In this document: one piece after another, positions 44,088-52,221 of the stretch
Layout: every line of letters starts with the position of its first letter
Position numbering within the stretch: position 1 is the stretch's first letter
From: Pelosinus sp. UFO1
Lineage (GTDB): Bacteria > Bacillota > Negativicutes > DSM-13327
Assembly: GCF_000725345.1 (NCBI RefSeq)
Contig: NZ_CP008852.1
Span: forward strand, 1,269,693-1,333,692
Reading direction: 5' to 3'
DNA length: 64,000 nt
Position numbers and translations under genes: made by a program
Notes under the pieces: model-generated
The model's input: the letters and a program-made list of their open reading frames with translations, nothing else
Told to the model about the DNA's origin: nothing
Database searches by the model: none

Positions 44088-44966
44088 ATGTATACTCTTG
44101 GAATTGAGACTTTCCTTAGTGTGGTACGTTCACAAAGTTTAAGCAAGGCAGCAGGAGAATTAAATTTAGCCCAAACTACAGTTAGTCAAAGATTAAAAGT
44201 GCTGGAACAGGAACTTGGTATTACTTTAATCGAACGAGGCAAAGGAATAAAACAAATTCGGTTAACACTTGCTGGCGAAGAGTTTTACAAGTTGGCTGAG
44301 CAATGGAGTTCCATTTGGCGGGAAGCCAAAATTCTGCAGGCACAAGGGCCTAAACTTTCTTTAGTGGTGGGTTCTGTTGACAGTCTAAATACGTTTGTAT
44401 TGCCACAGGTATATCGTACTCTAAATAAACATCATCCACCAATTAAACTGGAAATCTGTACATCTCATTCGATTGATCTTTATGCAGAAGTTGAAAAAAG
44501 ACATATCCATGTTGCCTTTGTTCTTCGAGAATTGGTTCATCCCAATATTCAGGTCACCAAATGTTTTACAACACCAATGGTAGTGCTGCGTCCAGCCACA
44601 ACTGGTGAGCAGGAATCTACCATAGTCCCTCCTTCGGAGTTGGACCCCAATCATGAGTTATTTATGCCTTGGGGGCAAGGATTTCAAACTTGGCATGAAC
44701 ACTGGTGGGATCCACTTTCTCCTTCCAGAATAAAACTCGATAGCACACACTTGCTCCTTAATCTCCTGCAAGATCCTATGCAATGGGCAATTGTTCCCAG
44801 GTGGGTTGCCGAAGCGGCTTTGAAGTCTGGGAATTACTTTATTTACAGGCTTACAGATCCGCCTCCGGACTATATATGCTATAAAATTACTCACAAAAAT
44901 CCCACAAGCCTTACACTTCGAGCGTTAGAGATTTTTGATCAATATTTTATTTCTGTTAGTGGTTAA
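44088..44966 (+). CDS. LysR-family transcriptional regulator
   Basis: 292 residues. N-terminal winged helix (FLSVVRSQSLSKAAGELNLAQTTVSQRLKVLEQELG) at ~8-45 and a periplasmic-binding-like effector domain. It diverges from the hydroxyacid operon with 127 bases between, which contains TCTAT-N15-ATAGA and T-N11-A type dyads, so it very probably controls that operon in response to its substrate. GGAGG before the ATG. Confidence 0.92.
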   Translation: MYTLGIETFLSVVRSQSLSKAAGELNLAQTTVSQRLKVLEQELGITLIERGKGIKQIRLTLAGEEFYKLAEQWSSIWREAKILQAQGPKLSLVVGSVDSLNTFVLPQVYRTLNKHHPPIKLEICTSHSIDLYAEVEKRHIHVAFVLRELVHPNIQVTKCFTTPMVVLRPATTGEQESTIVPPSELDPNHELFMPWGQGFQTWHEHWWDPLSPSRIKLDSTHLLLNLLQDPMQWAIVPRWVAEAALKSGNYFIYRLTDPPPDYICYKITHKNPTSLTLRALEIFDQYFISVSG

Positions 44967-45020
44967 TGAATCTGCCTGTCTTAAGAATAAGAAGGTCTTG
45001 CATACATTGGACAGAAGTAG

Positions 45021-45055
45021 AAAAGAAGGGATGTTAGACTGACATTCCTTCTTTT
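45021..45055. terminator. Terminator after the LysR gene
   Basis: AAAAGAAGGGATGT (45021-45034) pairs with ACATTCCTTCTTTT (45042-45055), one mismatch. Confidence 0.85.
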
Positions 45056-45166
45056 CTATCAGGCGTGTGAATGAATTATCACACAAGGTATAGGAATATT
45101 GATAAAATAGCCTAAAGAGTGTGGTTTTTAATGTAGTAATATGCTATCATGAGATCAAAATAAATA

Positions 45167-45269
45167 TATAATTTAAGTGTAATCTTATAATAAGACGTTG
45201 AGTCTGTTATAGCCTCGCATTATGCGATAATGACTCTTACCAGACGACTGGTAAGAGTCTGTTTTTTTT
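45167..45269 (+). promoter_or_regulatory. Structured leader with terminator before the EamA gene (candidate riboswitch)
   Basis: TATAAT at 45167-45172 (poor -35) places the start near 45179. About 50 bases later a perfect 12-base stem (45232-45243 with 45248-45259, loop ACGA) is followed by eight Ts. GAGTC at 45200-45204 can pair with GACTC at 45232-45236, the left arm of the terminator, giving a competing fold that also encloses the hairpin TCGCA-TTA-TGCGA. TAATGACTC-TACC resembles the 3' part of the crcB fluoride aptamer as I remember it, but the 5' part does not match well. Confidence 0.5.
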
Positions 45270-45325
45270 AGAAAGTCATTTAAGATTAGTAGATTAATGT
45301 TTAAGGATGAAGGGGATGAATATAT

Positions 45326-45757
45326 ATGGAAAATCTTTGGTTAATTTATGCGCTACTATCGGCTTTGACCGCTTCGCTGGTTGCGATATTTGGAAAAATT
45401 GGCTTACAATCAATCGATGCAAATGCTGCTACTGCTATTAGATCCATAATTATGGCTGTTTTTTTAGTTGCAGTAGTTGCTGTTCAAGGAAATTTGGGGC
45501 AATTGTCGTCAATTATTTCTGATAAAAAGGCGATTTCCTTTATTGCACTTAGTGGGATTGCTGGTGCACTATCATGGTTATTCTATTTTTTGGCTCTAAA
45601 GGTTGGGAAAGTATCACAAGTTGCTCCCATAGATAAATTAAGTGTTGTAATTGCTGCAATCATCGCCGTAGCTTTTCTCGGTGAAAAAATTAGCACATTA
45701 GGCGGAATTGGTATCGCCCTTATTGCACTTGGTGCTATATTAGTTGCTGTAGGATAA
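45326..45757 (+). CDS. EamA-type half-size DMT transporter
   Basis: 143 residues, one EamA domain with about five membrane helices: LLSALTASLVAIFGKIGLQ at the start and AFLGEKISTLGGIGIALIALGAIL at the end, the conserved end of DMT repeats. As a half-size protein it probably works as a dimer. Substrate unknown; a regulated leader with a terminator suggests it responds to a specific ion or metabolite. AGGGGA lies before the ATG. Confidence 0.82.
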   Translation: MENLWLIYALLSALTASLVAIFGKIGLQSIDANAATAIRSIIMAVFLVAVVAVQGNLGQLSSIISDKKAISFIALSGIAGALSWLFYFLALKVGKVSQVAPIDKLSVVIAAIIAVAFLGEKISTLGGIGIALIALGAILVAVG

Positions 45758-45792
45758 ATGATCGGCTAAGCCTTAAGGTTAAGCTAAACGGA

Positions 45793-45840
45793 TGAAGGTT
45801 TCAAATGGAGTTAGTACTCCACCTGAAACCTTCGTTTTTT
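45793..45840 (+). terminator. Terminator after the EamA gene
   Basis: GAAGGTTTCA (45793-45802) pairs with TGAAACCTTC (45824-45833); GGAG and CTCC pair inside. Seven Ts follow. Confidence 0.85.
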
Positions 45841-45958
45841 TATTCTGTTTTGTTTCTCAGTGTCCTCTAGTGATAGATAAAATGAGGATAATATGTTTTA
45901 GCTAAGACGGGCAACGGGTTTTTGCTGGGCTCGAAGGTGTAAAGAAAATTTCCGAATG

Positions 45959-45996
45959 TGGCAACTTTCATTCCATAAGTGGAAATAAAGTTGCCA
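45959..45996. promoter_or_regulatory. 38-bp near-perfect palindrome, probable enhancer site
   Basis: TGGCAACTTTCATTCCA (45959-45975) and TGGAAATAAAGTTGCCA (45980-45996) are reverse complements with two mismatches around a 4-base centre. It lies about 140 bases upstream of the start site predicted from the sigma-54 promoter at 46094, the usual place for an activator binding site. Confidence 0.6.
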
Positions 45997-46093
45997 ATTG
46001 ATATAACTATTGAGCAGATATTGGACTGTAAGCAGTGCTGAAAAAGTGGTAAGAGTGGATTATTGGATAGACTGGTACGTATTACATTTTTTC

Positions 46094-46109
46094 TGGCATA
46101 GAAATTGCA
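46094..46109 (+). promoter_or_regulatory. Sigma-54 (-24/-12) promoter of methionine gamma-lyase
   Basis: TGGCATAGAAATTGCA carries the invariant GG (46095-46096) and GC (46107-46108) with exactly ten bases between, matching TGGCAC-N5-TTGCA in all but one core base. Start site near 46120, 40 bases before the GTG of the gene. An ACT-PAS-AAA activator gene lies just downstream. Confidence 0.85.
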
Positions 46110-46158
46110 CATTTAAATTACAGTCAATGAACAATAAGAACTATGGGAGGTTATTTTT

Positions 46159-47391
46159 GTGGAAAAACATCACAATCTTGGTTATGATACTACAATCATT
46201 CATGCTGGTCAGTCGCCAGATCCGACTACCGGTGCGCTTGCCACTCCAATTCATCAAACGTCTACTTTTGTATTTGAGAATGCCGAACAAGGAGCAGCAC
46301 GGTTTGCCTTGGAGGAAAATGGTTACATATACACCCGTCTGGGAAATCCTACGCAACATTCTCTTGAAGAAAAAATGGCTGCTCTTGAAAAGGCAGAAGC
46401 AGCTCTGGCTGTTGCTTCTGGCATGACGGCAATCGCTGCCTCGTTTTGGACGGTTTGTGGTAACGGTGATCACATTGTAGCATCGGATACGTTATATGGA
46501 TGTACTCATGCCTTGTTATCTCACAGCATGCCTAAATTTGGGATTGCCGTCACTTTTGTTGATGCGTCTAATTTAGAAAATATTCGTAAAGCCATACGGC
46601 CTAATACGAAAGTAGTATTTATTGAGACTCCGTCTAATCCGACACTTACCATTATTGACATTGCGGCAACTGCCAAGTTGGCCCACGAGCACAATGTCAA
46701 ACTTATGGTAGATAATACATTTATGTCTCCTTATTGCCAGCGTCCTTTGGAATTAGGTGCCGATATAGTAGTGCATAGTGCTACTAAATATATCAATGGT
46801 CATGGAGATGTTATTGCTGGTATTGTTTTAGGAAAAAAAGAATTCATCAATGCGGTAAGGTTTGTTGGTGTAAAAGATGTTACCGGCGGCTGCATCAGTC
46901 CCTTCAATGCCTGGCTGACTCTGCGCGGCCTGAAGACCCTTGGCGTCCGGATGGAAAGACATTGCCAAAATGCTCTGCAGGTTGCTAAATTCCTTGCGGG
47001 ACATCCCAATGTAGAAAAAGTAAATTACCCGGGTTTGCCAGGACACCCTGGACATCAGCTAGCCAAATCCCAAATGTCAGGCTTTGGCGGTATTATAAGT
47101 TTTGAAGTAAAAGGAGGCGTTGAAGCCGGACGTAAGATTATGAATAGTGTTAAACTTTGCTTACTGGCAGTCAGCCTTGGCGATACGGAAACGCTAATTC
47201 AACATCCTGCCTCAATGACCCATTCACCCATACCTCGTGAAGAACGCCTAAAAGCAGGTATTACTGATGGACTAATTCGATTATCTGTGGGTTTAGAAGA
47301 CCCTAGTGATATTATCTTTGACCTAGATCAAGCGATAAAAAAGGGGAGTGCCAATATTCTCGATAAGCCCAATATAAAGTTGGCCTTCTAA
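46159..47391 (+). CDS. mgl: Methionine gamma-lyase
   Basis: 410 residues from GTG 46159 (GGGAGG upstream). PLP enzyme of the Cys/Met metabolism family: PLP Lys210 in [11 protein letters not shown], Tyr113 and Cys115 in [11 protein letters not shown]; that Cys is characteristic of methionine gamma-lyase (Cys116 in the Pseudomonas enzyme). [18 protein letters not shown] contains the substrate-binding region. It splits methionine into methanethiol, ammonia and 2-oxobutyrate. A cystathionine gamma-lyase or homocysteine-acting relative is less likely because of Cys115. Sigma-54 promoter upstream. Confidence 0.92.
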   Translation: MEKHHNLGYDTTIIHAGQSPDPTTGALATPIHQTSTFVFENAEQGAARFALEENGYIYTRLGNPTQHSLEEKMAALEKAEAALAVASGMTAIAASFWTVCGNGDHIVASDTLYGCTHALLSHSMPKFGIAVTFVDASNLENIRKAIRPNTKVVFIETPSNPTLTIIDIAATAKLAHEHNVKLMVDNTFMSPYCQRPLELGADIVVHSATKYINGHGDVIAGIVLGKKEFINAVRFVGVKDVTGGCISPFNAWLTLRGLKTLGVRMERHCQNALQVAKFLAGHPNVEKVNYPGLPGHPGHQLAKSQMSGFGGIISFEVKGGVEAGRKIMNSVKLCLLAVSLGDTETLIQHPASMTHSPIPREERLKAGITDGLIRLSVGLEDPSDIIFDLDQAIKKGSANILDKPNIKLAF

Positions 47392-47397
47392 TTGCTA

Positions 47398-48996
47398 TTA
47401 TTTTGATGTTCTTGATAAATTGCTACTAAGTAAGTACTCCAATCCATAACGACGAATTTTAGTTAAAACTGCTGTATGGGAAAGACCAATATCACGGGCT
47501 GCTCCCCTGGCACTTCCATGTCTTTTTAAAGCTTTTTCCAAGATCAATCTTTCCGTATGGTCGATCACTTGTTTCAAGCTTTTTTCCCTTACATCAGGCC
47601 GAGTCTCATTAACACCTAATTGATTATGTAGTAAAAGATCTGAGATATCAATTTCTTTACCCAAAGTTAGGTGAATGGCACGTAGAACTACATTTTGTAA
47701 TTCTCGCACATTACCTGGCCATTCATAGTGGACTAAAAATTCAATTGCAGCTGGCGAAAAATCGAATTGCCTGTTTAGTTCTGCACAATACTTAGCATGA
47801 AAGTGCTGCAAAAGTATGGGAATGTCCTCAGGGCGTTGCCTTAACGGAGGAATTTGGATGGGGATTACATTAATACGGTAATATAAATCCTGACGAAACT
47901 GTTTTTTTAGGATCATTTCTTCTAAATTTCTGTTAGTAGCCGCAAGAATTCGTACGTCAATGGGTATCTCTTGCGTCCCACCTACACGACGGACAACTCC
48001 CTCTTGGAGAACTCGTAACAGTTTTCCTTGTAAAGCAAGTGGCAATTCACCAATTTCATCAAAAAATAGAGTTCCCTTGTGAGCTGCTTCAAATAATCCA
48101 CTTTTACCACCTTTTCTTGCACCGCTGAAAGAGCCATCTTCATAACCAAATAATTCGCTTTCTAATAAAGCTTCTGGAAGTGCTGCGCAATTGATCGGCA
48201 CAAAAGGTTTAAGGCACCGGGTACTAGCATGGTGAATGGCTTGAGCGAACATTTCCTTGCCTGTACCACTTTCTCCCCCAATTAGAATACTGCAGTCATT
48301 TACTGCTACCCTTTGGGCAATCTTAATTAGCTGTTCCATGGATGAGCTAACATAGATGATATTATCAAACTCAAATTTCTGGTTTTTCATAATCGATTTA
48401 ACAAGTTGTTTGGCCGATTTCATACTTTTTAACGTAGCAACCGATCCAATTATTTGATTAGTTTCATCTCGTATCGGTTGCCCAGAGCATAAATAATGGA
48501 GAGGGCCTCGGGGTGTAGCAATTAACATTTGTTGATTATCAAAGGATTTCCCTAATTGAAGTCCATTAAAATGCAAATTTGATCCGATAATTTGGGTGAT
48601 GTCTTCCCCTACGGATGTCGACTTATCGATCCGCAAGAGTTGTGCAGCAGTGGAATTGATATATCGAATTGACCCTTCTGAGTCTAAACCGATAATACCA
48701 TCATTTGCAAATTCCAATACCGTTTGCAATTCTTTTTCGCGTTGTTCATAAGGCTGTAAAGCGATATTCGTAATGCCATGGATATCACTGTGATGTAACA
48801 GTTCCCTTTTGATTGAATCTGCAATTTTATTATTATCATCTAGTAGATCACCATCTAAATGAAACTTAATAAAAATTTGTCCGGTTGATACCTCCATAGA
48901 CTTTATGCTTACTCCTTCCTGAGAAAAAACCTGGGCTACTTCTTGAATCATACCAATACGGTCACCTGTTTTTAACATCCAGCGAATCACAGTCAT
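47398..48996 (-). CDS. TyrR-like sigma-54-interaction regulator (ACT-PAS-AAA-HTH)
   Basis: 532 residues from ATG 48996 (AGGAAG upstream; a GTG nine bases earlier is possible). Order: ACT domain (~1-75, amino acid sensing), PAS domain (~80-190), AAA+ domain with Walker A GESGTGKE, Walker B TLFFDEIGEL and R-finger region, and a C-terminal Fis-type helix-turn-helix (GSARGAARDIGLSHTAVLTKI). The sigma-54 contact loop reads GSFSGA instead of GAFTGA. It converges on mgl, seven bases apart, whose promoter is sigma-54 type, so methionine or another amino acid may be its signal. Confidence 0.9.
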   Translation of the reverse strand: MTVIRWMLKTGDRIGMIQEVAQVFSQEGVSIKSMEVSTGQIFIKFHLDGDLLDDNNKIADSIKRELLHHSDIHGITNIALQPYEQREKELQTVLEFANDGIIGLDSEGSIRYINSTAAQLLRIDKSTSVGEDITQIIGSNLHFNGLQLGKSFDNQQMLIATPRGPLHYLCSGQPIRDETNQIIGSVATLKSMKSAKQLVKSIMKNQKFEFDNIIYVSSSMEQLIKIAQRVAVNDCSILIGGESGTGKEMFAQAIHHASTRCLKPFVPINCAALPEALLESELFGYEDGSFSGARKGGKSGLFEAAHKGTLFFDEIGELPLALQGKLLRVLQEGVVRRVGGTQEIPIDVRILAATNRNLEEMILKKQFRQDLYYRINVIPIQIPPLRQRPEDIPILLQHFHAKYCAELNRQFDFSPAAIEFLVHYEWPGNVRELQNVVLRAIHLTLGKEIDISDLLLHNQLGVNETRPDVREKSLKQVIDHTERLILEKALKRHGSARGAARDIGLSHTAVLTKIRRYGLEYLLSSNLSRTSK

Positions 48997-49137
48997 TAGA
49001 ATCACTTCCTAATAGTTGTTATCGTGTTTTGCTTTTATAAATATTGTAGCAAAGATTTAAAGAATTGAACTAGTTGGTATATAGTTACGCCAAGGTTTCG
49101 TTATTTCCTTTATATGTAAGGGGTTTATGCATAGGAC

Positions 49138-49170
49138 TAACCTTCGTCAATGATTTGACGGAGGTTTATT
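49138..49170 (+). terminator. Hairpin terminator in a 315-base gap
   Basis: TAACCTTCGTCAA (49139-49150 region) pairs with TTGACGGAGGTTTA (49154-49167), then TTTCTTT. Only the promoter below is otherwise seen in this gap. Confidence 0.6.
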
Positions 49171-49234
49171 TCTTTGCAGAAAATGCACTAGAAAATTAAC
49201 TAGTAAAAGTTATATAGTCGTGAAAATACAGTTA

Positions 49235-49296
49235 TTGACAATGTAAGTATTATCCAATACAATATATATCAGAAGTAAATATATCAACTTGATATA
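49235..49296 (+). promoter_or_regulatory. Promoter and dyad operator of the PadR gene
   Basis: TTGACA (49235-49240), 17-base spacer, TACAAT (49258-49263). The dyad TATATCAACTTGATATA (49280-49296) begins about 15 bases after the -10, just before the Shine-Dalgarno, and suits autorepression by the PadR protein. Confidence 0.75.
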
Positions 49297-49311
49297 GAAA
49301 GGTAAAATGAT

Positions 49312-49839
49312 ATGATTGATTATATAATCTTAGGATTTTTATTAGATAAAGAAATGACTGGTTACGATATTAAGCAAAAAATTAATGTAAGTACAGCTAA
49401 TTTTTACGATGCAAGTTTTGGCAGCATTTATCCAGCCCTAAAACGCTTGGAAGCACAAAAGCTAATTGTTTCAAAAAAAAGTATAAAGAAAGGAAAATTC
49501 AAAAACATATATCATATTCTTAATTTAGGTAGACAAACCTTCTTAGATTGGGTTAAAGAACCACTTGTGCTACATCAATCTCGAAATGAATATTTGCTCA
49601 AGATATTTTTCTATCGTCATCTATCCAAGGAAGAAGTGGTTAGTCGAATCACACAATTTATAAAGTTGTTATCGGAGTATAAAGAGAATCTGGTCAAGAT
49701 TGAACCCTTAGTTGCTTCACAAGCGGACTTCTTCCAAATGTCCACACTACGTTATGGATTGGATAATTATCAGTTTTTAATTGATTGGTTTCAAAAGTAT
49801 TTAATAATTATAGATCAAGAATATTCAAAAACTGAATAA
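49312..49839 (+). CDS. PadR-family transcriptional regulator
   Basis: 175 residues. N-terminal PadR winged helix: YIILGFLLDKEMTGYDIKQKI, FYDASFGSIYPALKRLEAQKLI and KNIYHILNLGRQTFLDWV, followed by a C-terminal helical dimerisation domain (Vir-like). It probably represses itself and the following flavodoxin-like gene until a phenolic or other compound binds. AAAGG precedes the ATG. Confidence 0.92.
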   Translation: MIDYIILGFLLDKEMTGYDIKQKINVSTANFYDASFGSIYPALKRLEAQKLIVSKKSIKKGKFKNIYHILNLGRQTFLDWVKEPLVLHQSRNEYLLKIFFYRHLSKEEVVSRITQFIKLLSEYKENLVKIEPLVASQADFFQMSTLRYGLDNYQFLIDWFQKYLIIIDQEYSKTE

Positions 49840-49908
49840 GCTTATTAAGACTCTAATGGAATCCAGGCTAAAAAAGCCATACTATATAAATTGAGGGGAG
49901 AATAAGTG

Positions 49909-50631
49909 ATGAAAATTGTAGCTATTAATGGGAGCCCTAGAGGCAAGGCTAGTAATACGAATGTCATGGTTACCGCTTTTTTAAAGGGAGCACAAGCGGC
50001 AGGAGCAGAAACTGTAAATGTTTATTTAGCAGAAAAGGAGATCAAACATTGTAAAGGATGCTTTTCCTGTTGGATCAATAACCCCGGACAATGCGTAATT
50101 AAAGATGATATGGCAGAAATAATTTCGCTTACAGAAGGTGCAGATATTCTTGTTTTAGCTACGCCACTTTACTTTGATAATATCTCTGGTATTCTAAAAG
50201 ACTTTATGGACCGCAGTATAGTAAAGGGCGATCCTCATTTTCAAAAAGACCCAACAGGAGAATGTCGGCACTTGAAAAGTACAAAAGGACCATCTCCTAA
50301 ACTAGTAATGATATCTAATTGTGGTTTTCCTGAAAGATCTCACTTTCAAGTAATTTCTCATTGGGTTGAGAGAGCAGCACTTAACATGCATACCGAAGTC
50401 ATCGGCCAAATTTATGCAACACAAGGGGGACTTCTGACTGCTCAAATAGAAGATTTACAACCTGTTATTTTTAACTATCTACAACTTTTAGAAAAGGCTG
50501 GAGAAGAGGTTGTTACGAATTTGAGAATATCCGAGAAAACTGATAAATTATTAGAACAAAGCTTTATCCCTGATGAGATTTATATTAAACAAGCTAACAA
50601 TTATTTTGATACTATAATAAAACAGAGTTAG
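49909..50631 (+). CDS. Flavodoxin-fold NAD(P)H-dependent oxidoreductase
   Basis: 240 residues from ATG 49909 (GAGGGGAG upstream; a GTG directly before it is in frame). FMN phosphate loop NGSPRGKASNT at ~8-18, then CKGCFSCWINNPGQCVIKDDM typical of the iron-sulfur flavoprotein/NADPH-dependent FMN reductase group, and ATPLYFDNISGILKDFMDR. Whether its cysteines hold a cluster is unclear. It lies 69 bases after the padR gene and is probably its target. Confidence 0.88.
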   Translation: MKIVAINGSPRGKASNTNVMVTAFLKGAQAAGAETVNVYLAEKEIKHCKGCFSCWINNPGQCVIKDDMAEIISLTEGADILVLATPLYFDNISGILKDFMDRSIVKGDPHFQKDPTGECRHLKSTKGPSPKLVMISNCGFPERSHFQVISHWVERAALNMHTEVIGQIYATQGGLLTAQIEDLQPVIFNYLQLLEKAGEEVVTNLRISEKTDKLLEQSFIPDEIYIKQANNYFDTIIKQS

Positions 50632-50722
50632 ATTACTCGCCTATTTTGAAGCGCCAATGAATATTGAATGATGTTATTACCCAATGGTACTAAAAGGATA
50701 TAAGCTGTGTAAAAATTAAAAG

Positions 50723-50758
50723 AACCCAGGATGCGTGTAAATACGTATCCTGGGTTTT
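50723..50758 (+). terminator. Terminator after the PadR-oxidoreductase pair
   Basis: AACCCAGGAT (50723-50732) pairs with ATCCTGGGTT (50747-50756), Ts follow. The remaining 230 bases to 50986 hold nothing recognised. Confidence 0.85.
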
Positions 50759-50985
50759 AAGCATTATTGACTGTCTACTTTTGAGGTTTATCAATTAGCT
50801 TAGAATGTTATAGAAGTAATTAATAAACTGGAAAGTCCGATTAGGTAATAATATTTTCTCTATCTTAGGCAGGAATATCATATGATATTACAGAAATTTC
50901 CTTTTAATACAACAAAATTTATCCATCTAGCCGAATCTTAAAGAAAAACGGTCTAGGCCATAAATTCATTTAGGAGGGTATTAGA

Positions 50986-51813
50986 ATGATACGATTGCTT
51001 ACGGAACAGGATAGAGTCCAAGTTATGAAGTATTTGCAAAAAGATAGTTTTGGAGGGGCTTTTATAATAGGAAATTTGTTAGGATTTGGCTTAGAAAATC
51101 ATAAGGACCAGAGAAGATGCGGTGATTACTATGGCTATTTTTCTCAAGGAGAATTAATAGGAGTATTACCCTTTTATAATATGGGCAGCTGCATCCCCGT
51201 ATTTGAAGACGAAAAAGAAGTGGTTACGTCCTTTGCGGATATTATGAGGATGCGACAGTTCCAAGTTCTAATAGGAATGAAAAAGTTTATTAAACCCTTA
51301 TATGATGTCGTTTCTAATGAAAAGGAGATAGTAAGTTACCAAGAAAGCAGCTACTTTGTAAATAAGCATTTTAGCCCTTTGGCTATAGAAAATACAACTT
51401 TTTCCGATGCCCGTGAAATCAATAATAATGATGCAGTGGAATTTATCAGAAGGGCTTATCGGGAAGGATTCCATCAAGAGCATACTCCTGAAGAAACAAA
51501 GAAAATAATAGAACAACGCAATGCGGAGGAAGAATTTCTTTTTCTAATAGTTGACGGTAAAATCGTTGCACAGGCCTATATTCAAGCTGTTACTGATAAA
51601 ATCAATCAAATTGGCGGAGTATTCACTTTGGAGGGGGAACGTAATAAAAGATATGGTAAGGCCATTGTATCGGAACTATGTCGTCGAATTATTGCTAGGG
51701 GCAAAATTCCAACTCTTTCAGTTCGTAAAGATAATACTCCAGCAGTTAAAGCATATGTCACTCTTGGCTTTTCACATCATGATGATTATCTAATTGTTAA
51801 GTGCAAAGTATAA
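50986..51813 (+). CDS. GNAT-family acetyltransferase with N-terminal extra domain
   Basis: 275 residues. The first ~140 residues look like a second, degenerate GNAT-like domain (FGGAFIIGNLLGFGL, DYYGYFSQGELIGVLPFY). The C-terminal half is a working GNAT domain: IVDGKIVAQAYIQ, IGGVFTLEGERNKRYGKAIVSELCRRI with the acetyl-CoA loop and NTPAVKAYVTLGF. Substrate unknown. TAGGAGG before the ATG. Single gene. Confidence 0.85.
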   Translation: MIRLLTEQDRVQVMKYLQKDSFGGAFIIGNLLGFGLENHKDQRRCGDYYGYFSQGELIGVLPFYNMGSCIPVFEDEKEVVTSFADIMRMRQFQVLIGMKKFIKPLYDVVSNEKEIVSYQESSYFVNKHFSPLAIENTTFSDAREINNNDAVEFIRRAYREGFHQEHTPEETKKIIEQRNAEEEFLFLIVDGKIVAQAYIQAVTDKINQIGGVFTLEGERNKRYGKAIVSELCRRIIARGKIPTLSVRKDNTPAVKAYVTLGFSHHDDYLIVKCKV

Positions 51814-52009
51814 TTAGGTGAGGGGCATAGAAAACCTAGAAAGTCATTAAGACAATATTTGTGTTTTAAATCAGTTTGTACTAAAGCTACGAACCTGTGC
51901 TATAACGGTTATCAGCCATTCCTTCGTATTTTGAACCTGCCCAAAAACAGGGTTTACAGTGAAGTAACATTTTCTCAACCATTCTGTTAGGTTAGTCGGC
52001 ATAATAAAA

Positions 52010-52050
52010 GAAGGATAAACTCTATGATACTAGAGTTTATCCTTCTTCTT
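52010..52050. terminator. Terminator
   Basis: GAAGGATAAACTCTA (52010-52024) pairs exactly with TAGAGTTTATCCTTC (52031-52045), then TTCTTTC. It lies in the 408-base gap before the Lnt-like gene; nothing else recognised there. Confidence 0.85.
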
Positions 52051-52221
52051 TCATTCAGATGCTTTTTCGCCGAACTTAACCTTTCTAATTTAAATAAACA
52101 GCAGATGTGAAACTAGTATTATGCATGCTACTTTGGATTGTTTCTAGGGATAATATGGTATATAGTTAGAATTAACCGAAGCGGAGGTAGTACGAAAAGA
52201 AAAATCTTGGAGGAAGGAATT

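Noticed and set aside
45232-45259. Guanidine-II riboswitch suggested by the ACGA loop
   Set aside because: The class needs two hairpins with ACGR loops; only one is present and it is simply the terminator stem.
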